DNA of 64,000 nucleotides, from assembly GCA_024958655.1 (NCBI GenBank), contig JANWUR010000006.1, positions 1-64,000 on the forward strand, in the 5' to 3' direction. The position numbers and the translations under genes were made by a program. Shown here in pieces: positions 1-7,795 of the stretch (within the stretch, counting starts at the first letter, position 1; each line of letters begins with the position of its first letter). Source of the stretch: Cyanobium sp. FGCU6. GTDB lineage: Bacteria > Cyanobacteriota > Cyanobacteriia > PCC-6307 > Cyanobiaceae. The notes beneath the pieces are model-generated. The model had not been told where the DNA came from. It worked only from the letters and a program-made list of their open reading frames with translations, and did not search any database.

Positions 1-101
1 CCGACGGCGAGCAGAAGCGCTCCATCACCCTCGAGTTCAAGCGCTCCACCCCCGAAGCCAACGTCAACACTCGCGAAGCCGCCGTTCCCGAGTGGTTTTA
101 A
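1..101 (+). CDS. C-terminal fragment of an unidentified protein
   Basis: Only the last 32 codons lie in the window, in the frame starting at base 3 and ending with TAA at 99-101. The residues are polar and end in VPEWF. I do not recognise the family. The stop overlaps by three bases the stop of the convergent leftward gene, which supports a real gene end here. Nothing can be said about function. Confidence 0.6.
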   Translation, partial: DGEQKRSITLEFKRSTPEANVNTREAAVPEWF

Positions 102-1672
102 GGGGCCACCAGCCTGGCGGCCAGCTCCGCCAGGCTGGCCTCAGCGTCATCAAAGCCGGCAGGCACGCTGACAACCCGATCGGCCTCACCTTCCCCAAGC
201 GGTTGCCAACGCCGCAACTGATCCTCCAGAACCTCGGCATCGGCGTCGGAGGGATCACCGCCGCACCGCTGCCGCCGCTCGATTGCTGAGCGAGCCCAGG
301 CCGGATCCACACTGAGCTCCAGGATCAGAAAGTGAGCTCCCCTGGTCTTAGCGAGCTCGCGAAGGATGTGGCGATGCTCCGGCGCCAGGAAAGTGGCGTC
401 CACGATCAGTGAAAGACCAGCCTTCAGCAGCGCCGTGGCGCACTCCGGCAGGCGCGTGTTGTAGAGCCATCGGCTTGTTCCGGGGTCGTAGAGCCCGGGC
501 ACGGCACCGCCGCTGGGGCCGTCGAGGGGCAGGCCGAAGGCCCGCTTGCGCTCGAGGTCGGAGCGCAGATGGATCCAGCCGAGGCGGCGGCAGAGGCGGC
601 GTGCCAGGTGACTCTTGCCGCTGCCTGACACCCCGTGGGTGATTGCCAGGGTAGGCGGAGCTGACGGTTTTATGCTGCTGCGCCGCGCCAGCTCCAGGTA
701 GGCGGTCAGGGACTCCTCCTGGAGCTCATGTTCCTCTGGCATCAGGTCGGCCTGAGCGAGCCGAAGCGCCGCCACCTTGGCCCGCACCAGCGCCCGGTAG
801 GTGAAATACCAGTGCCAGGTGGCCATTCCGGTGTAGTCGCCGCTGCACTCGAGCCATCGGTTCAGCACCCGGGCGGCCAGATCGGGCCGCCGGCGCCGCT
901 CCAGGTCCATCGCCAGAAAAGCCATGTCGCTGATCCCATCGATCCAGCGCAGCGCCGCACTGAACTCGATGCCGTCGAAAACCGTGATCCGCCCCTGCAG
1001 CCAGGCCATGTTGCCCAGATGCAGATCGCCATGGCACTCCCGGATGCGGCCTTCGGCACGGCGACGCTCGAACACGGGGGCAAGCTCCGCAGCACTGCGC
1101 TCGCTCCAGCTCCGAAGGGCGTTCAGCGGTTCGGCAGCCACCCCGCAGGACTCCAGGGCCGCAAGGTTGGCCAGGGCGGGCTCGCGCACGGCGGCCGCAC
1201 TCCCCCAGGGGCTCGCGGCTCCGGCGACGGCCGCCTGCCCGTGAAAGAGCGCCAGCCGTTCCGCCAGAACCTCAAAGGCTTCCGGATCCAGTCCGCCTCT
1301 CTCCAGCACGGCAGGCAGCAGATCACCCTGATCGAACTCGGCCATCTGCACCGCCCATTCGATCGGCGCGGCCGCACCTGCAGCACCCGCCCCCCGGACC
1401 CGGGCCCGCTCGGGTGGCCCCTCGATGGCCACCACATCCAGGTAGAGGGCGGGGGCGAGCCTGCGGTTGAGTCGCACCTCCTCGAGACAGGCCTGGTGAC
1501 GGAGCTCGAGGCTATGGAAATCGACGAAGCCGAAGTTCACCGGTTTCTTCACCTTGTAGGCGAACGAGCCGGTGAGCAGCACCCAGGAGATGTGGGTCTC
1601 GATCAGCCTGATGGCACCGACAGGGTGGTCGTAGGCCCCGGGCCGGAGCAGGCGTGCGATCAGCGGCTCCAT
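98..1672 (-). CDS. Fused aminoglycoside-phosphotransferase-like / AAA ATPase protein
   Basis: This 524-residue protein combines an N-terminal kinase-like domain with a C-terminal P-loop domain, the architecture usually annotated as bifunctional aminoglycoside phosphotransferase/ATP-binding protein (COG2187 plus COG0645). The kinase half carries the catalytic-loop motif HGDLHLGN near residues 213-220, followed by a downstream FDGIEF element. The second half has a Walker A motif, GVSGSGKS, near residue 346. The family is widespread in cyanobacteria and proteobacteria. Its substrate is unknown and antibiotic resistance should not be inferred. It lies 10 bp downstream of the TspO gene on the same strand, so the two may be co-transcribed. 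Confidence 0.9.
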   Translation of the reverse strand: MEPLIARLLRPGAYDHPVGAIRLIETHISWVLLTGSFAYKVKKPVNFGFVDFHSLELRHQACLEEVRLNRRLAPALYLDVVAIEGPPERARVRGAGAAGAAAPIEWAVQMAEFDQGDLLPAVLERGGLDPEAFEVLAERLALFHGQAAVAGAASPWGSAAAVREPALANLAALESCGVAAEPLNALRSWSERSAAELAPVFERRRAEGRIRECHGDLHLGNMAWLQGRITVFDGIEFSAALRWIDGISDMAFLAMDLERRRRPDLAARVLNRWLECSGDYTGMATWHWYFTYRALVRAKVAALRLAQADLMPEEHELQEESLTAYLELARRSSIKPSAPPTLAITHGVSGSGKSHLARRLCRRLGWIHLRSDLERKRAFGLPLDGPSGGAVPGLYDPGTSRWLYNTRLPECATALLKAGLSLIVDATFLAPEHRHILRELAKTRGAHFLILELSVDPAWARSAIERRQRCGGDPSDADAEVLEDQLRRWQPLGEGEADRVVSVPAGFDDAEASLAELAARLVAP

Positions 1673-1682
1673 CGGCAGGAGC

Positions 1683-2159
1683 TCACGGCAGACGGTTGAT
1701 CCGCCGCACCTGCCAGATCAGCAGCGACTCCATGGGCGTCCAGAGCAGGAAGGGCAGCAGCGGTGGCAAGGCGCCGGGGCTCACACGCCAGAGCGCCAGG
1801 GCAAGCACCACCCCATAGCCCCACACCCCCAGCAGGGCGAGCGCACCGGCCCCCACCCGGTGGGAGCGGCACAGGAACCAGGTGGCGGTCTCGGCCAGGG
1901 CCACCAGGGCCAGGAAGCAGGCGATCACCAGCGGATTGCCGGTGTTGTCCCAGGCACGCACGGCGCCGAGGTAGATGCCGGCGTAGATCAGCAGCCACAG
2001 CACGGGCAGCCAGAGATGAAAGCTCTTCCAGGCCGGACGCCGCAGGCCGCGGAACCAGGCGAAATCCTCGGCGCTGGGGTTGATCGTGATGATCACCGTC
2101 AGCATCAGCACGAGGATGACGAGCCAGGCAGGCACTGGGGAGGGAAGCGATGGTGTCAT
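1683..2159 (-). CDS. tspO: TspO/MBR family membrane protein
   Basis: A 158-residue, Trp-rich integral membrane protein with about five predicted hydrophobic segments. It has the usual family size and the spaced aromatic pattern (FRGLRRPAWKSF near residue 36, then ALAETATW later) of TspO/mitochondrial benzodiazepine receptor proteins, which bind tetrapyrroles and affect their turnover. The sequence is diverged from textbook TspO, so the assignment rests on overall pattern. The 10-bp gap to the downstream kinase/ATPase gene suggests one transcript. A tetrapyrrole role would suit this photosynthetic genome but is inference. Confidence 0.75.
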   Translation of the reverse strand: MTPSLPSPVPAWLVILVLMLTVIITINPSAEDFAWFRGLRRPAWKSFHLWLPVLWLLIYAGIYLGAVRAWDNTGNPLVIACFLALVALAETATWFLCRSHRVGAGALALLGVWGYGVVLALALWRVSPGALPPLLPFLLWTPMESLLIWQVRRINRLP

Positions 2160-2249
2160 TCAACCTCCCCGCAGCGAGGAGGCCCAGGGGAGGGGATGCG
2201 GAGAAGCTGGAGGTCTGTAGCCTGAAGAGGTCCGCCCGCGACACCGACC

Positions 2250-2411
2250 ATGCATACCCACGACATGGAGAACCATGACAACCTCTACGCCGACGAGGGC
2301 GTGATGGTCATGGGAGAGACAGCGGCCGATGCCCGCAGCCACGCCCTCTGGGCCGTGGCAGCGGTGGCCCTGATGGTGGCGGGGCTGGGCATCGCCCTGA
2401 TCCTCACCTGA
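2250..2411 (+). CDS. Small single-span membrane protein, unknown
   Basis: This 53-codon ORF has a His- and acid-rich N-terminus (MHTHDMENHD) followed by one hydrophobic helix of about 20 residues at the C-terminus (WAVAAVALMVAGLGIALIL). It lacks the ExxNGR motif of high-light-inducible proteins. It starts 90 bp from the divergent TspO gene, and its stop overlaps the end of the convergent gene by 8 bp. The clean acidic/His-rich head plus transmembrane tail argues for a real gene. No function can be assigned. Confidence 0.55.
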   Translation: MHTHDMENHDNLYADEGVMVMGETAADARSHALWAVAAVALMVAGLGIALILT

Positions 2412-2646
2412 GCCGGCTGACTGCGGCGGGCTGGGATGACGGAGCACCGTCGGCCCAGCCCGCCCGGGCCGTGTCGATGAGCTGGCCGTACATCTCATTG
2501 AAGAAGTGGCTGAGCGAGGGGTTGCTGGCCCGAGGTCCGCTGATCGTGTCGGCCGGCAGGGCTGCCTCGAGAATGTCGAGCAGCAGGGCCACCTCCCGGG
2601 TGCGCAGCTGAAGGAGATGCTCACCGCCCTGATGGAGAACCCTCAT
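2404..2646 (-). CDS. Unknown 80-residue protein
   Basis: The proposed start at 2646 forms an ATGA overlap with the stop of the upstream gene on the same strand (TGA at 2645-2643). This is typical of translational coupling and is why I prefer it over the longer frame beginning at 2706. The protein is soluble, with a leucine-rich helical middle (REVALLLDILEAALP) and a C-terminal segment rich in Ser and Ala. The family is not recognised. Confidence 0.55.
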   Translation of the reverse strand: MRVLHQGGEHLLQLRTREVALLLDILEAALPADTISGPRASNPSLSHFFNEMYGQLIDTARAGWADGAPSSQPAAVSRLR

Positions 2647-3128
2647 CGCCCGGAACCGAAAGATTGTCTTAAACCTAGACCCGTTCTGTCCTGATCCGGA
2701 TCGCATGTCGGAGATCCGTCGAGATCATTGGCGGAACCGGCCGACCCGCTCCCCGCAGCCAGGCCCAGCTCCCGCCAGCAGAGGCTTCCCGGGACCGGCG
2801 GCACCCACAGCTGCAACCTCAGCGGCACTGCGGCACCGGCGCGGCAGACCAGCCGGCCGCGGCGGAACCGTGCGGAAGGAACACCCCACACGGGCGGCAA
2901 TGGACGCTGCGGCGGCCAGGGGGAGGGATAGCCCAGACACTCCAGCAGCAGGGGCAGCAGACGGCTGGCCGGCAGCACATGCTGGGCCTCGGCCAGCGGC
3001 CGCAGGCGCCGAAGCAGCAGCTCCGGACTGCACTCGTCGAGGATCAGGTGCAGGGCACACCAGCCTGGAAACCCCAGGGCACTGAGCAGGGTGGCGCTGG
3101 GCATGGCAGGAACGGGGCGGCTGTCCAT
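2643..3128 (-). CDS. Unknown 161-residue protein
   Basis: This is the most protein-like of the overlapping frames in the interval: LGFPGWCALHLILDECSPELLLRRLRPLAE near the N-terminus (split as LGFPGWCALHLILDE, residues 18-32, and what follows) reads as structured sequence. The last 40 residues are low-complexity and less convincing. It is followed by an ATGA-coupled 80-residue gene, which supports translation in this frame. The family is not recognised, and the frame choice is moderately secure. Confidence 0.45.
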   Translation of the reverse strand: MDSRPVPAMPSATLLSALGFPGWCALHLILDECSPELLLRRLRPLAEAQHVLPASRLLPLLLECLGYPSPWPPQRPLPPVWGVPSARFRRGRLVCRAGAAVPLRLQLWVPPVPGSLCWRELGLAAGSGSAGSANDLDGSPTCDPDQDRTGLGLRQSFGSGR

Positions 3129-3215
3129 TCGCCAGTGCCACCGGCGATCCCATCCGGGGCAAAGCCCCTGCGGGCACTGGCAGGATCAGCGTCGCTCCAC
3201 CCCGCTGCACGCCCC

Positions 3216-3332
3216 GTGACCCCCACCGAGCCCCGTCGTCCCGCCTGGCTGAACTGGTTGATCCTTGCTGCCTTCCTCTGGTCGAGCTGGCAGTTGGCCG
3301 GCCTCTGGTTCGAGCGCCTGCATGGGGGCTGA
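3216..3332 (+). CDS. Putative 38-residue membrane microprotein
   Basis: A short frame from a GTG codon encodes a basic N-terminus (TPTEPRRPAWLNW) and a single hydrophobic, Trp-rich helix (LILAAFLWSSWQLAGLWF). It stops two bases before the end of the convergent membrane-protein gene. A longer frame runs upstream, but the convincing part starts here. No clear ribosome binding site is visible, so the call is tentative. Confidence 0.35.
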   Translation: MTPTEPRRPAWLNWLILAAFLWSSWQLAGLWFERLHGG

Positions 3333-3333
3333 A

Positions 3334-3744
3334 TCAACCACCGGGCGGACCCGGCGGCGGTCCCAGGGGAGTGGAGAGCGCCCGGAAGATCCGCACGCCG
3401 CCGCCCACCAGCAGCAGCAGGGCCAGCAGCGCCAGGGCCACCACCATCAGCACCCCGGCCAGCTGCAGCACGCCGATGCTGAGATGGCTGAGGCCCGTGA
3501 TCAGGTTGGCGATCGCATTGCTCACCAGCAGCAGGGCATCGAGGCGATCGGGGATCTGCATCAGCCCCAGCAGCAGGCCGGCTCCGGCCGCCCCCAGCAG
3601 CAGGCCTGTGCCGACCTGGCGCCAGCGTGGTCGTGGCCCCCGCCGGCGGGGAACGGCCCGGCGCGGTCGCCCTCGCGACGGCCGGAGTGCAGGGGAGGGA
3701 AGCTCCAGCGGCCGGGCCGGCTGGGGTCGGGGCGGCTCTGTCAT
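3334..3744 (-). CDS. Membrane protein with basic, proline-rich N-terminus, unknown
   Basis: The 136-residue product has an Arg/Pro-rich cytoplasmic-type head of about 45 residues. Two hydrophobic segments follow (around residues 45-62 and 88-117) and the tail is Pro/Gly-rich. This suggests a small inner or thylakoid membrane protein. I do not recognise a family. It lies just upstream, in the direction of transcription, of the end of the rightward microprotein ORF. Confidence 0.6.
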   Translation of the reverse strand: MTEPPRPQPARPLELPSPALRPSRGRPRRAVPRRRGPRPRWRQVGTGLLLGAAGAGLLLGLMQIPDRLDALLLVSNAIANLITGLSHLSIGVLQLAGVLMVVALALLALLLLVGGGVRIFRALSTPLGPPPGPPGG

Positions 3745-3772
3745 GGCGCCGGTCGACGGGCGACGGAGCGGT

Positions 3773-4018
3773 TCAAGGTTCGAGCGGGTAGCCCGCCCCC
3801 CGCATCCAGCGCTCGAACTCCATCAGCACAAGCTCGTTCGGGCAATCGATCAGGGAGAGGGCATGGACGGTGCAATCCCCATGTCCGCCATGGTGGAGCG
3901 AGAGATGGAAGTCATCACCGCTGAGGCCGCACACCTCCGGGTCGCTGCGAACGACCACATCGAGGGCAGCACCGAGCCGGGCCACCCGTCGGCGCAGTTC
4001 CGACCAGGAGAGGGACAT
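3773..4018 (-). CDS. Unknown 81-residue soluble protein
   Basis: The start is placed at the second Met (MSLSWSELRRRV), giving 81 residues. A six-residue N-terminal extension to 4036 is possible. The sequence reads like a small folded domain with an LGAALDVVVRSDPEVCGLSGDDF segment (near residues 14-36) and a His-rich LHHGGHGDC stretch. The family is not recognised. It lies 58 bp downstream of the DUF4335 gene on the same strand and could belong to that operon. Confidence 0.55.
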   Translation of the reverse strand: MSLSWSELRRRVARLGAALDVVVRSDPEVCGLSGDDFHLSLHHGGHGDCTVHALSLIDCPNELVLMEFERWMRGAGYPLEP

Positions 4019-4076
4019 CGCGACAGGGAGGATCAAGGAAGATTTGAACTCCAGTGTTACCGCACGAGCGGCAACG

Positions 4077-4739
4077 TCAACGGCGCGGCAGGGAAGCCGG
4101 CGGCGGCGGCGGCGGCACCGGCCGGGTGAGGTTCTCGCGACGGCCCCCCCCGTCGGGGGCAGGGAGCGGCGGCAGAGGCAGAAGCGCGGCGACCCCGGCG
4201 GCCAGGCCGAGAGCGAGAGCCCCGCCCAGCGGGGCGGCCAGACGGCGGGCCAGCGGGGTGCGGCGGCTCAGTTCACGGTGGCGCAGCGGTCGCGGTGGTG
4301 GCAGGGGCAGGGGCAACTGCAGACGCGGATCCAGGCGCATCTGGTCGAGCACCCGCACCAGATCGGCCAGTTCGGCATCATCCAGTTCCAGCTGCAGTGG
4401 TTCGACACCGGGCTGGCTGCTGCGCAGCTGCAGGCGATGGCGCCCCCTCCCTTCACCGGCGGGCTCGATCGAGACGGGCGCCTCCGGATCGCCGAAAGGC
4501 CGCTCCACACCGCTGATCAGGTGGCGGGCATAGGGGAGCACGGCCGCCATGAGGGCCTCGAGGTGCTCGCGGCGCCCCTCGAGCTGGGGCCTCCCCAGCC
4601 ATTCCAGCGACCAGCGGGTCAGGATGCCGATCGCCTCGGATGACTGACCCGCGGAGACATCCGGCAGACCATCGAGCTGCAGGCGGCAGCTGATCTGGTC
4701 GTAGCGCAGGCTCTGCTTCATCGGGGCACTCTGGATCAT
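4077..4739 (-). CDS. DUF4335 domain-containing protein
   Basis: The N-terminal region (MKQSLRYDQISCRLQLDGL, then a segment reading LEGRREHLEALM and VLPYARHL) matches the cyanobacterial DUF4335 family. The C-terminus adds a hydrophobic stretch and a Pro-rich tail, suggesting membrane attachment. The start could be at 4739 or at the Met at 4721; the intervening residues are not distinctive. It directly follows a DUF3038 gene, a conserved pairing in cyanobacteria that suggests a joint but still undefined function. Confidence 0.85.
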   Translation of the reverse strand: MIQSAPMKQSLRYDQISCRLQLDGLPDVSAGQSSEAIGILTRWSLEWLGRPQLEGRREHLEALMAAVLPYARHLISGVERPFGDPEAPVSIEPAGEGRGRHRLQLRSSQPGVEPLQLELDDAELADLVRVLDQMRLDPRLQLPLPLPPPRPLRHRELSRRTPLARRLAAPLGGALALGLAAGVAALLPLPPLPAPDGGGRRENLTRPVPPPPPPASLPRR

Positions 4740-4743
4740 CGGC

Positions 4744-5289
4744 TCAGCCCACCGCATCCATCAGGCTGGCCTTCATCCGCTCGAAGCCACCGGTGCCGGC
4801 GGCAAAGGCCAGCGAGCGGATCAGCTGCAGCCGCTCCTCAGCCCCCTCCTCCGCATCAAGAAGAGTCTGGATGCCGCTGCGGCGGGGATTCATGCGCTCC
4901 CGCAGCAGTTCGCCCAGGCGGTGGTGGAAAAGCTCCCAGCGGTGCTCGGTGACCGCCGCCGGCTCCCCCCCGCTCAGAAGGGAGCGCAACATCGGGTAGA
5001 GCCGATCGGCCATGACACAGAGGATGCGAATCAGCGCGTCGGTTTCGGCAGCGGCCAGCTCGCCCCGTCGGCACACCCGGCGCAGCGGGTTGTGGCAGCG
5101 ACGCTTCCACAGTTCCACCCGGTTGGGGAACAGGCCGCCGTACCCGAGCTGCTGGCTCAGCCAGATCATGGCTTCGCCGCCATTGAAATCAAGGGCTTCC
5201 AGGCAGAGAAGCATCAGATCGAGCCGCTCCACCCCCCGCCGAGGGAGAGGGCGTTCGTCGGGTGGCGTGGGGCCGAGGTCCTGGGTCAT
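4744..5289 (-). CDS. DUF3038 domain-containing protein
   Basis: This 181-residue soluble protein matches the cyanobacterial DUF3038 family: RLDLMLLCLEALDFNGGEAM followed by a Gly/Trp/Arg-rich NRVELWKRRCHNPLRR region and ending in AFAAGTGGFERMKASLMD. Its stop lies four bases before the proposed DUF4335 start, the standard neighbour. Function is unknown. It diverges from apt with a 74-bp gap that must hold both promoters. Confidence 0.9.
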   Translation of the reverse strand: MTQDLGPTPPDERPLPRRGVERLDLMLLCLEALDFNGGEAMIWLSQQLGYGGLFPNRVELWKRRCHNPLRRVCRRGELAAAETDALIRILCVMADRLYPMLRSLLSGGEPAAVTEHRWELFHHRLGELLRERMNPRRSGIQTLLDAEEGAEERLQLIRSLAFAAGTGGFERMKASLMDAVG

Positions 5290-5363
5290 GGCTGCGATGA
5301 TGCCAGCGGCTGCGTCCCTCCGTCACCCGGTGGGTGCCGCATTCCTGCTCGATGCCCTCCGCC

Positions 5364-5900
5364 ATGACCTCCTCCAGCTCCGGCACCGATCTGCGCCGCT
5401 GGGTGCGTGATGTGCCCGATTTCCCCAAGCCGGGCATCCTCTTCCGCGATCTCACCCCGTTGATGCGGGATCCGGAGGGCTGGCAGGAAACCGTGCGGCA
5501 GCTGTCGGCTGTGGCAGAAGCGCTGCAGCCGGATCTGATCGTCGGCATCGAATCGCGGGGCTTCATCGTCGGCACCAGCCTGTCCACCGCCCTGGGCCTG
5601 GGCTTCGTGCCGGTGCGCAAACCTGGCAAGCTGCCTGGTGCTGTGCACGGGATCGACTACAGCCTCGAGTACGGCACCGACCGGCTGGAGATCCATGCCG
5701 ACGGCTTCGAGGACAACCCCCGGGTGCTGATCGTCGACGACCTGCTGGCCACCGGCGGCACCGCTGCCGCCTGTGCCGAACTGGTCACGCTGGCCGGCGG
5801 ACGCCTCTGCGGCTTTTCCTTCGTGGTGGAACTGGCCGACCTGCAGGGCCGCAGCAAGCTGCCCGATGACGTGCCGGTGGAGTCGCTGATCCTGTACTGA
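5364..5900 (+). CDS. apt: Adenine phosphoribosyltransferase
   Basis: The enzyme converts adenine and PRPP to AMP and pyrophosphate in purine salvage. The N-terminal [19 protein letters not shown] signature of Apt is complete, and the PRPP-binding loop [13 protein letters not shown] lies near residues 122-134. Starting at the ATG at 5364 gives 178 residues, the usual family length. Upstream in-frame starts at 5352 and 5334 (GTG) add nonconserved residues. The gene is monocistronic, between divergent DUF3038 and convergent DUF2949 genes. Confidence 0.95.
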   Translation: MTSSSSGTDLRRWVRDVPDFPKPGILFRDLTPLMRDPEGWQETVRQLSAVAEALQPDLIVGIESRGFIVGTSLSTALGLGFVPVRKPGKLPGAVHGIDYSLEYGTDRLEIHADGFEDNPRVLIVDDLLATGGTAAACAELVTLAGGRLCGFSFVVELADLQGRSKLPDDVPVESLILY

Positions 5901-5952
5901 GCGGATCCTGCAAAGAAGACCAAACAGCCGTAGGTGTGAGATCAGCAGGGAT

Positions 5953-6168
5953 TCAGATCTGCTGCTGGTCCTGCCAGGTGAGCAGCCGATCGAACTGTTC
6001 CAGGCTGATCAGCCCATAGCGCCAGAGCACCACCGGCAGGGGCGCCTGCTCGAGCTGAGCCTGGCGCAGGCCGAGTTCGAGGGCGCTGTCGGCCAGGCCC
6101 ACCTGATGGCGCAGGTAGCGCAGCAGGGCGGACGGGGGAACGGGCTGGGGGCAGGTGCTGATCACCAC
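5953..6168 (-). CDS. DUF2949 domain-containing protein
   Basis: A 71-residue cyanobacterial protein. The segment LGLRQAQLEQAPLPVVLWRY and the following GLISLEQFDRLLTW are characteristic of DUF2949. It begins with two consecutive GTG codons and overlaps the 3' end of the upstream monooxygenase gene by 7 bp, so it is probably translated from the same transcript. Function is unknown. Confidence 0.85.
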   Translation of the reverse strand: MVISTCPQPVPPSALLRYLRHQVGLADSALELGLRQAQLEQAPLPVVLWRYGLISLEQFDRLLTWQDQQQI

Positions 6169-7343
6169 CCCTGCACTGTGTCGAGCTGGCGGGCCGCTGG
6201 CAAGGGGCCGTCGGTCATCCCCCCGAGCACGAGGCGCCGCAGGGGAGAGAGGCGGGCCAGGCCCAGAAGGGCAAGCCGCCGCAGCGGAAGCAGGAGCGCC
6301 AGCCGGTTGGAGAACACCCGCACCAACAGATCGGTGGCCAGCAGGGTGAGGATCAGATCAGGCCAGCGGCGCCAGGCGTAGGCGGCGCCGATCTGCCGGG
6401 GAGCCAGGCGGCCGCGGGCTGCCCGCTCGGCCAACCGCTGCAGCAGTTCCACATCACGCCAGCAGAGATTGAGCCCCTGGCCGCCCACGGGGTGGCAGCG
6501 ATGGGCGCTCTCCCCCACCAGCACCGTGCTGCCGCGGTGCAGGCGGCGGGCCAGCAGCAGGGCCACCGGGAAGCTGCGCGGGCGATCCAGCAGGGCATCG
6601 GGCTGGAGGTCATCGGGGAGAACCCCGGCCAGTTCATCGAGGAAGGTGGAGTCCGGCAGGTCCTGCCGCCGCAGGCATCGCTCCGCGGGCGCGCTCCAGA
6701 CGAGCTGGAACTGGCCGCCGCCGAGGGGGAGCACGGCAAAGGGCCCCTCGGGCCGCAACAGTTCCCAGGCTTCGTCGTCGCCGCAGCCGCGCAGGACCAC
6801 CTGGACGGTGAGGCAGGCCTGGCGGTAGGGAATTCGCCAGCAGCCGATGCCCAGTGACGCCCGGGTGGGGGAGTCGGGGCCGTCGGCCGCCACCACCAGG
6901 TCGGGTGGACCGGCAGCGCCGGCTGCCGCCGGGGCGTCGCCGAGGTGCAGGGTCACGGCAGGGTCGGCGGCCAGGCGATCCAACAGGGTGGCCATCACCG
7001 GCTGATGCAGGCCGATCCAGCCCACAGCTCCATCGGGCCGAGCGCCACGGGGCTCCCCCAGATCCTGGAGGCCGAAATCGGCGCCCCGCCCCAGGGCGAG
7101 ATCCAGCAGGCGCAGATGGCGGAACGGAACAAGATGAGGCGCAAGAGATCCCCAGAGATCGAGGCGGCGCAGCAGACGCGCGCTGGAATGGGTGAAGGCG
7201 TAGGCCCGGCTGCGGCGGCTCAGGGCTTCGGGCCCGAGCGGATCATGGAGATCCACCCGCCAGCCGGCGGCCGCCAGGGCCAGGGCGCAGAGGGCGCCCG
7301 TTGGACCGGCGCCGTTGACCCGCGCGTGGAGTCGGGGAGGCAT
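6162..7343 (-). CDS. FAD-dependent monooxygenase, UbiH/COQ6 type
   Basis: The protein is 393 residues, a normal length for UbiH-type flavin hydroxylases. The N-terminal dinucleotide-binding motif NGAGPTGALCALALAAAGW lies at about residues 10-28. The second FAD motif GESAHRCHPVGGQGLN lies near residue 276, where most relatives read GDAAH. In cyanobacteria such enzymes are candidates for plastoquinone or other quinone ring hydroxylation, but the substrate is not evident here. Its 3' end overlaps the DUF2949 gene. Two hairpins separate it from the upstream HLIP gene, so it probably has its own promoter. Confidence 0.88.
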   Translation of the reverse strand: MPPRLHARVNGAGPTGALCALALAAAGWRVDLHDPLGPEALSRRSRAYAFTHSSARLLRRLDLWGSLAPHLVPFRHLRLLDLALGRGADFGLQDLGEPRGARPDGAVGWIGLHQPVMATLLDRLAADPAVTLHLGDAPAAAGAAGPPDLVVAADGPDSPTRASLGIGCWRIPYRQACLTVQVVLRGCGDDEAWELLRPEGPFAVLPLGGGQFQLVWSAPAERCLRRQDLPDSTFLDELAGVLPDDLQPDALLDRPRSFPVALLLARRLHRGSTVLVGESAHRCHPVGGQGLNLCWRDVELLQRLAERAARGRLAPRQIGAAYAWRRWPDLILTLLATDLLVRVFSNRLALLLPLRRLALLGLARLSPLRRLVLGGMTDGPLPAARQLDTVQGW

Positions 7344-7371
7344 CGCAGCGCTCAGGAATCGGACACAACAA

Positions 7372-7442
7372 CGCCGCAGCAGAGTCTGCTGCGGCGCGGA
7401 GGGAGTTTGGCGGCGGGCTTGAAGCCCGCCGGGAGCAAACTC
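7372..7442 (-). terminator. Two tandem hairpins downstream of the HLIP gene
   Basis: Read leftward after the HLIP stop, the first hairpin has stem AAGCCCGCC/GGCGGGCTT (7412-7430), flanked by an outer GAGTTTG/CAAACTC pair (7403-7409 and 7436-7442). The second is a perfect 10-bp stem CGCCGCAGCA/TGCTGCGGCG (7372-7381 and 7387-7396) followed by TTGTTGT. The position and stability suggest double termination of a strongly transcribed HLIP message. Confidence 0.65.
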
Positions 7443-7450
7443 AGAGGCGA

Positions 7451-7708
7451 TCAGCCGATGCCGAGCAGGCCGCGGGTGAAGGCTTCACCGCCGAGGGCGA
7501 ACTCGGTGGCGATCAGGGCAATGAAGCCGAGCATGGCCATGCGGCCGTTGAGCAGCTCGGCGCGCTGGTGGAATCCCCAGCCGTTCTCAGCAGCGTCCAC
7601 CACTTCCATGCGGGGCTCGGTGGCGAAGGCATTGAGGCGGCCGCCGTCTTCGGTGGTGACGGTGGCGCCGCGGATGGCGGCGGGAGCGGTGGCGGAGGCT
7701 TGAGCCAT
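7451..7708 (-). CDS. High-light-inducible chlorophyll-binding protein
   Basis: This 85-residue one-helix protein has the chlorophyll-binding signature [19 protein letters not shown] near residues 50-68, with the conserved Glu, Asn and Arg ligands. The start at 7708 (MAQASAT) has an AAAAGGA ribosome binding site four bases upstream; the longer frame from 7744 has none. HLIPs sit in thylakoids, bind chlorophyll and carotenoid, and protect photosystem II assembly and tetrapyrrole synthesis under excess light. Tandem hairpins follow it and inverted repeats precede it. Confidence 0.95.
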   Translation of the reverse strand: MAQASATAPAAIRGATVTTEDGGRLNAFATEPRMEVVDAAENGWGFHQRAELLNGRMAMLGFIALIATEFALGGEAFTRGLLGIG

Positions 7709-7723
7709 GTCCTTTTGAGAAGT

Positions 7724-7751
7724 GTTACGGGAACTGTAACGCAATGTTGCG
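7724..7751. promoter_or_regulatory. Inverted repeats upstream of the HLIP gene
   Basis: GTTAC-7nt-GTAAC (7724-7740) is followed immediately by CGCAA-TG-TTGCG (7740-7751), 16-43 bp upstream of the HLIP start. On the coding strand the first repeat contains GTTACAGT, which matches seven of eight positions of one half of the cyanobacterial HLR1 element bound by RpaB. The second HLR1 half is not in the expected direct-repeat spacing, so this is only a candidate operator. Confidence 0.35.
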
Positions 7752-7795
7752 ACCCTGTGGGCAGCCGGTCGCGCCCGGGGCGCCCCTTCCCCTCC

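Noticed and set aside
4035-4070. T-arm-like sequence TTTGAACTCCAG suggesting a tRNA on the leftward strand
   Set aside because: No matching acceptor stem, anticodon arm or D-arm can be built around it.
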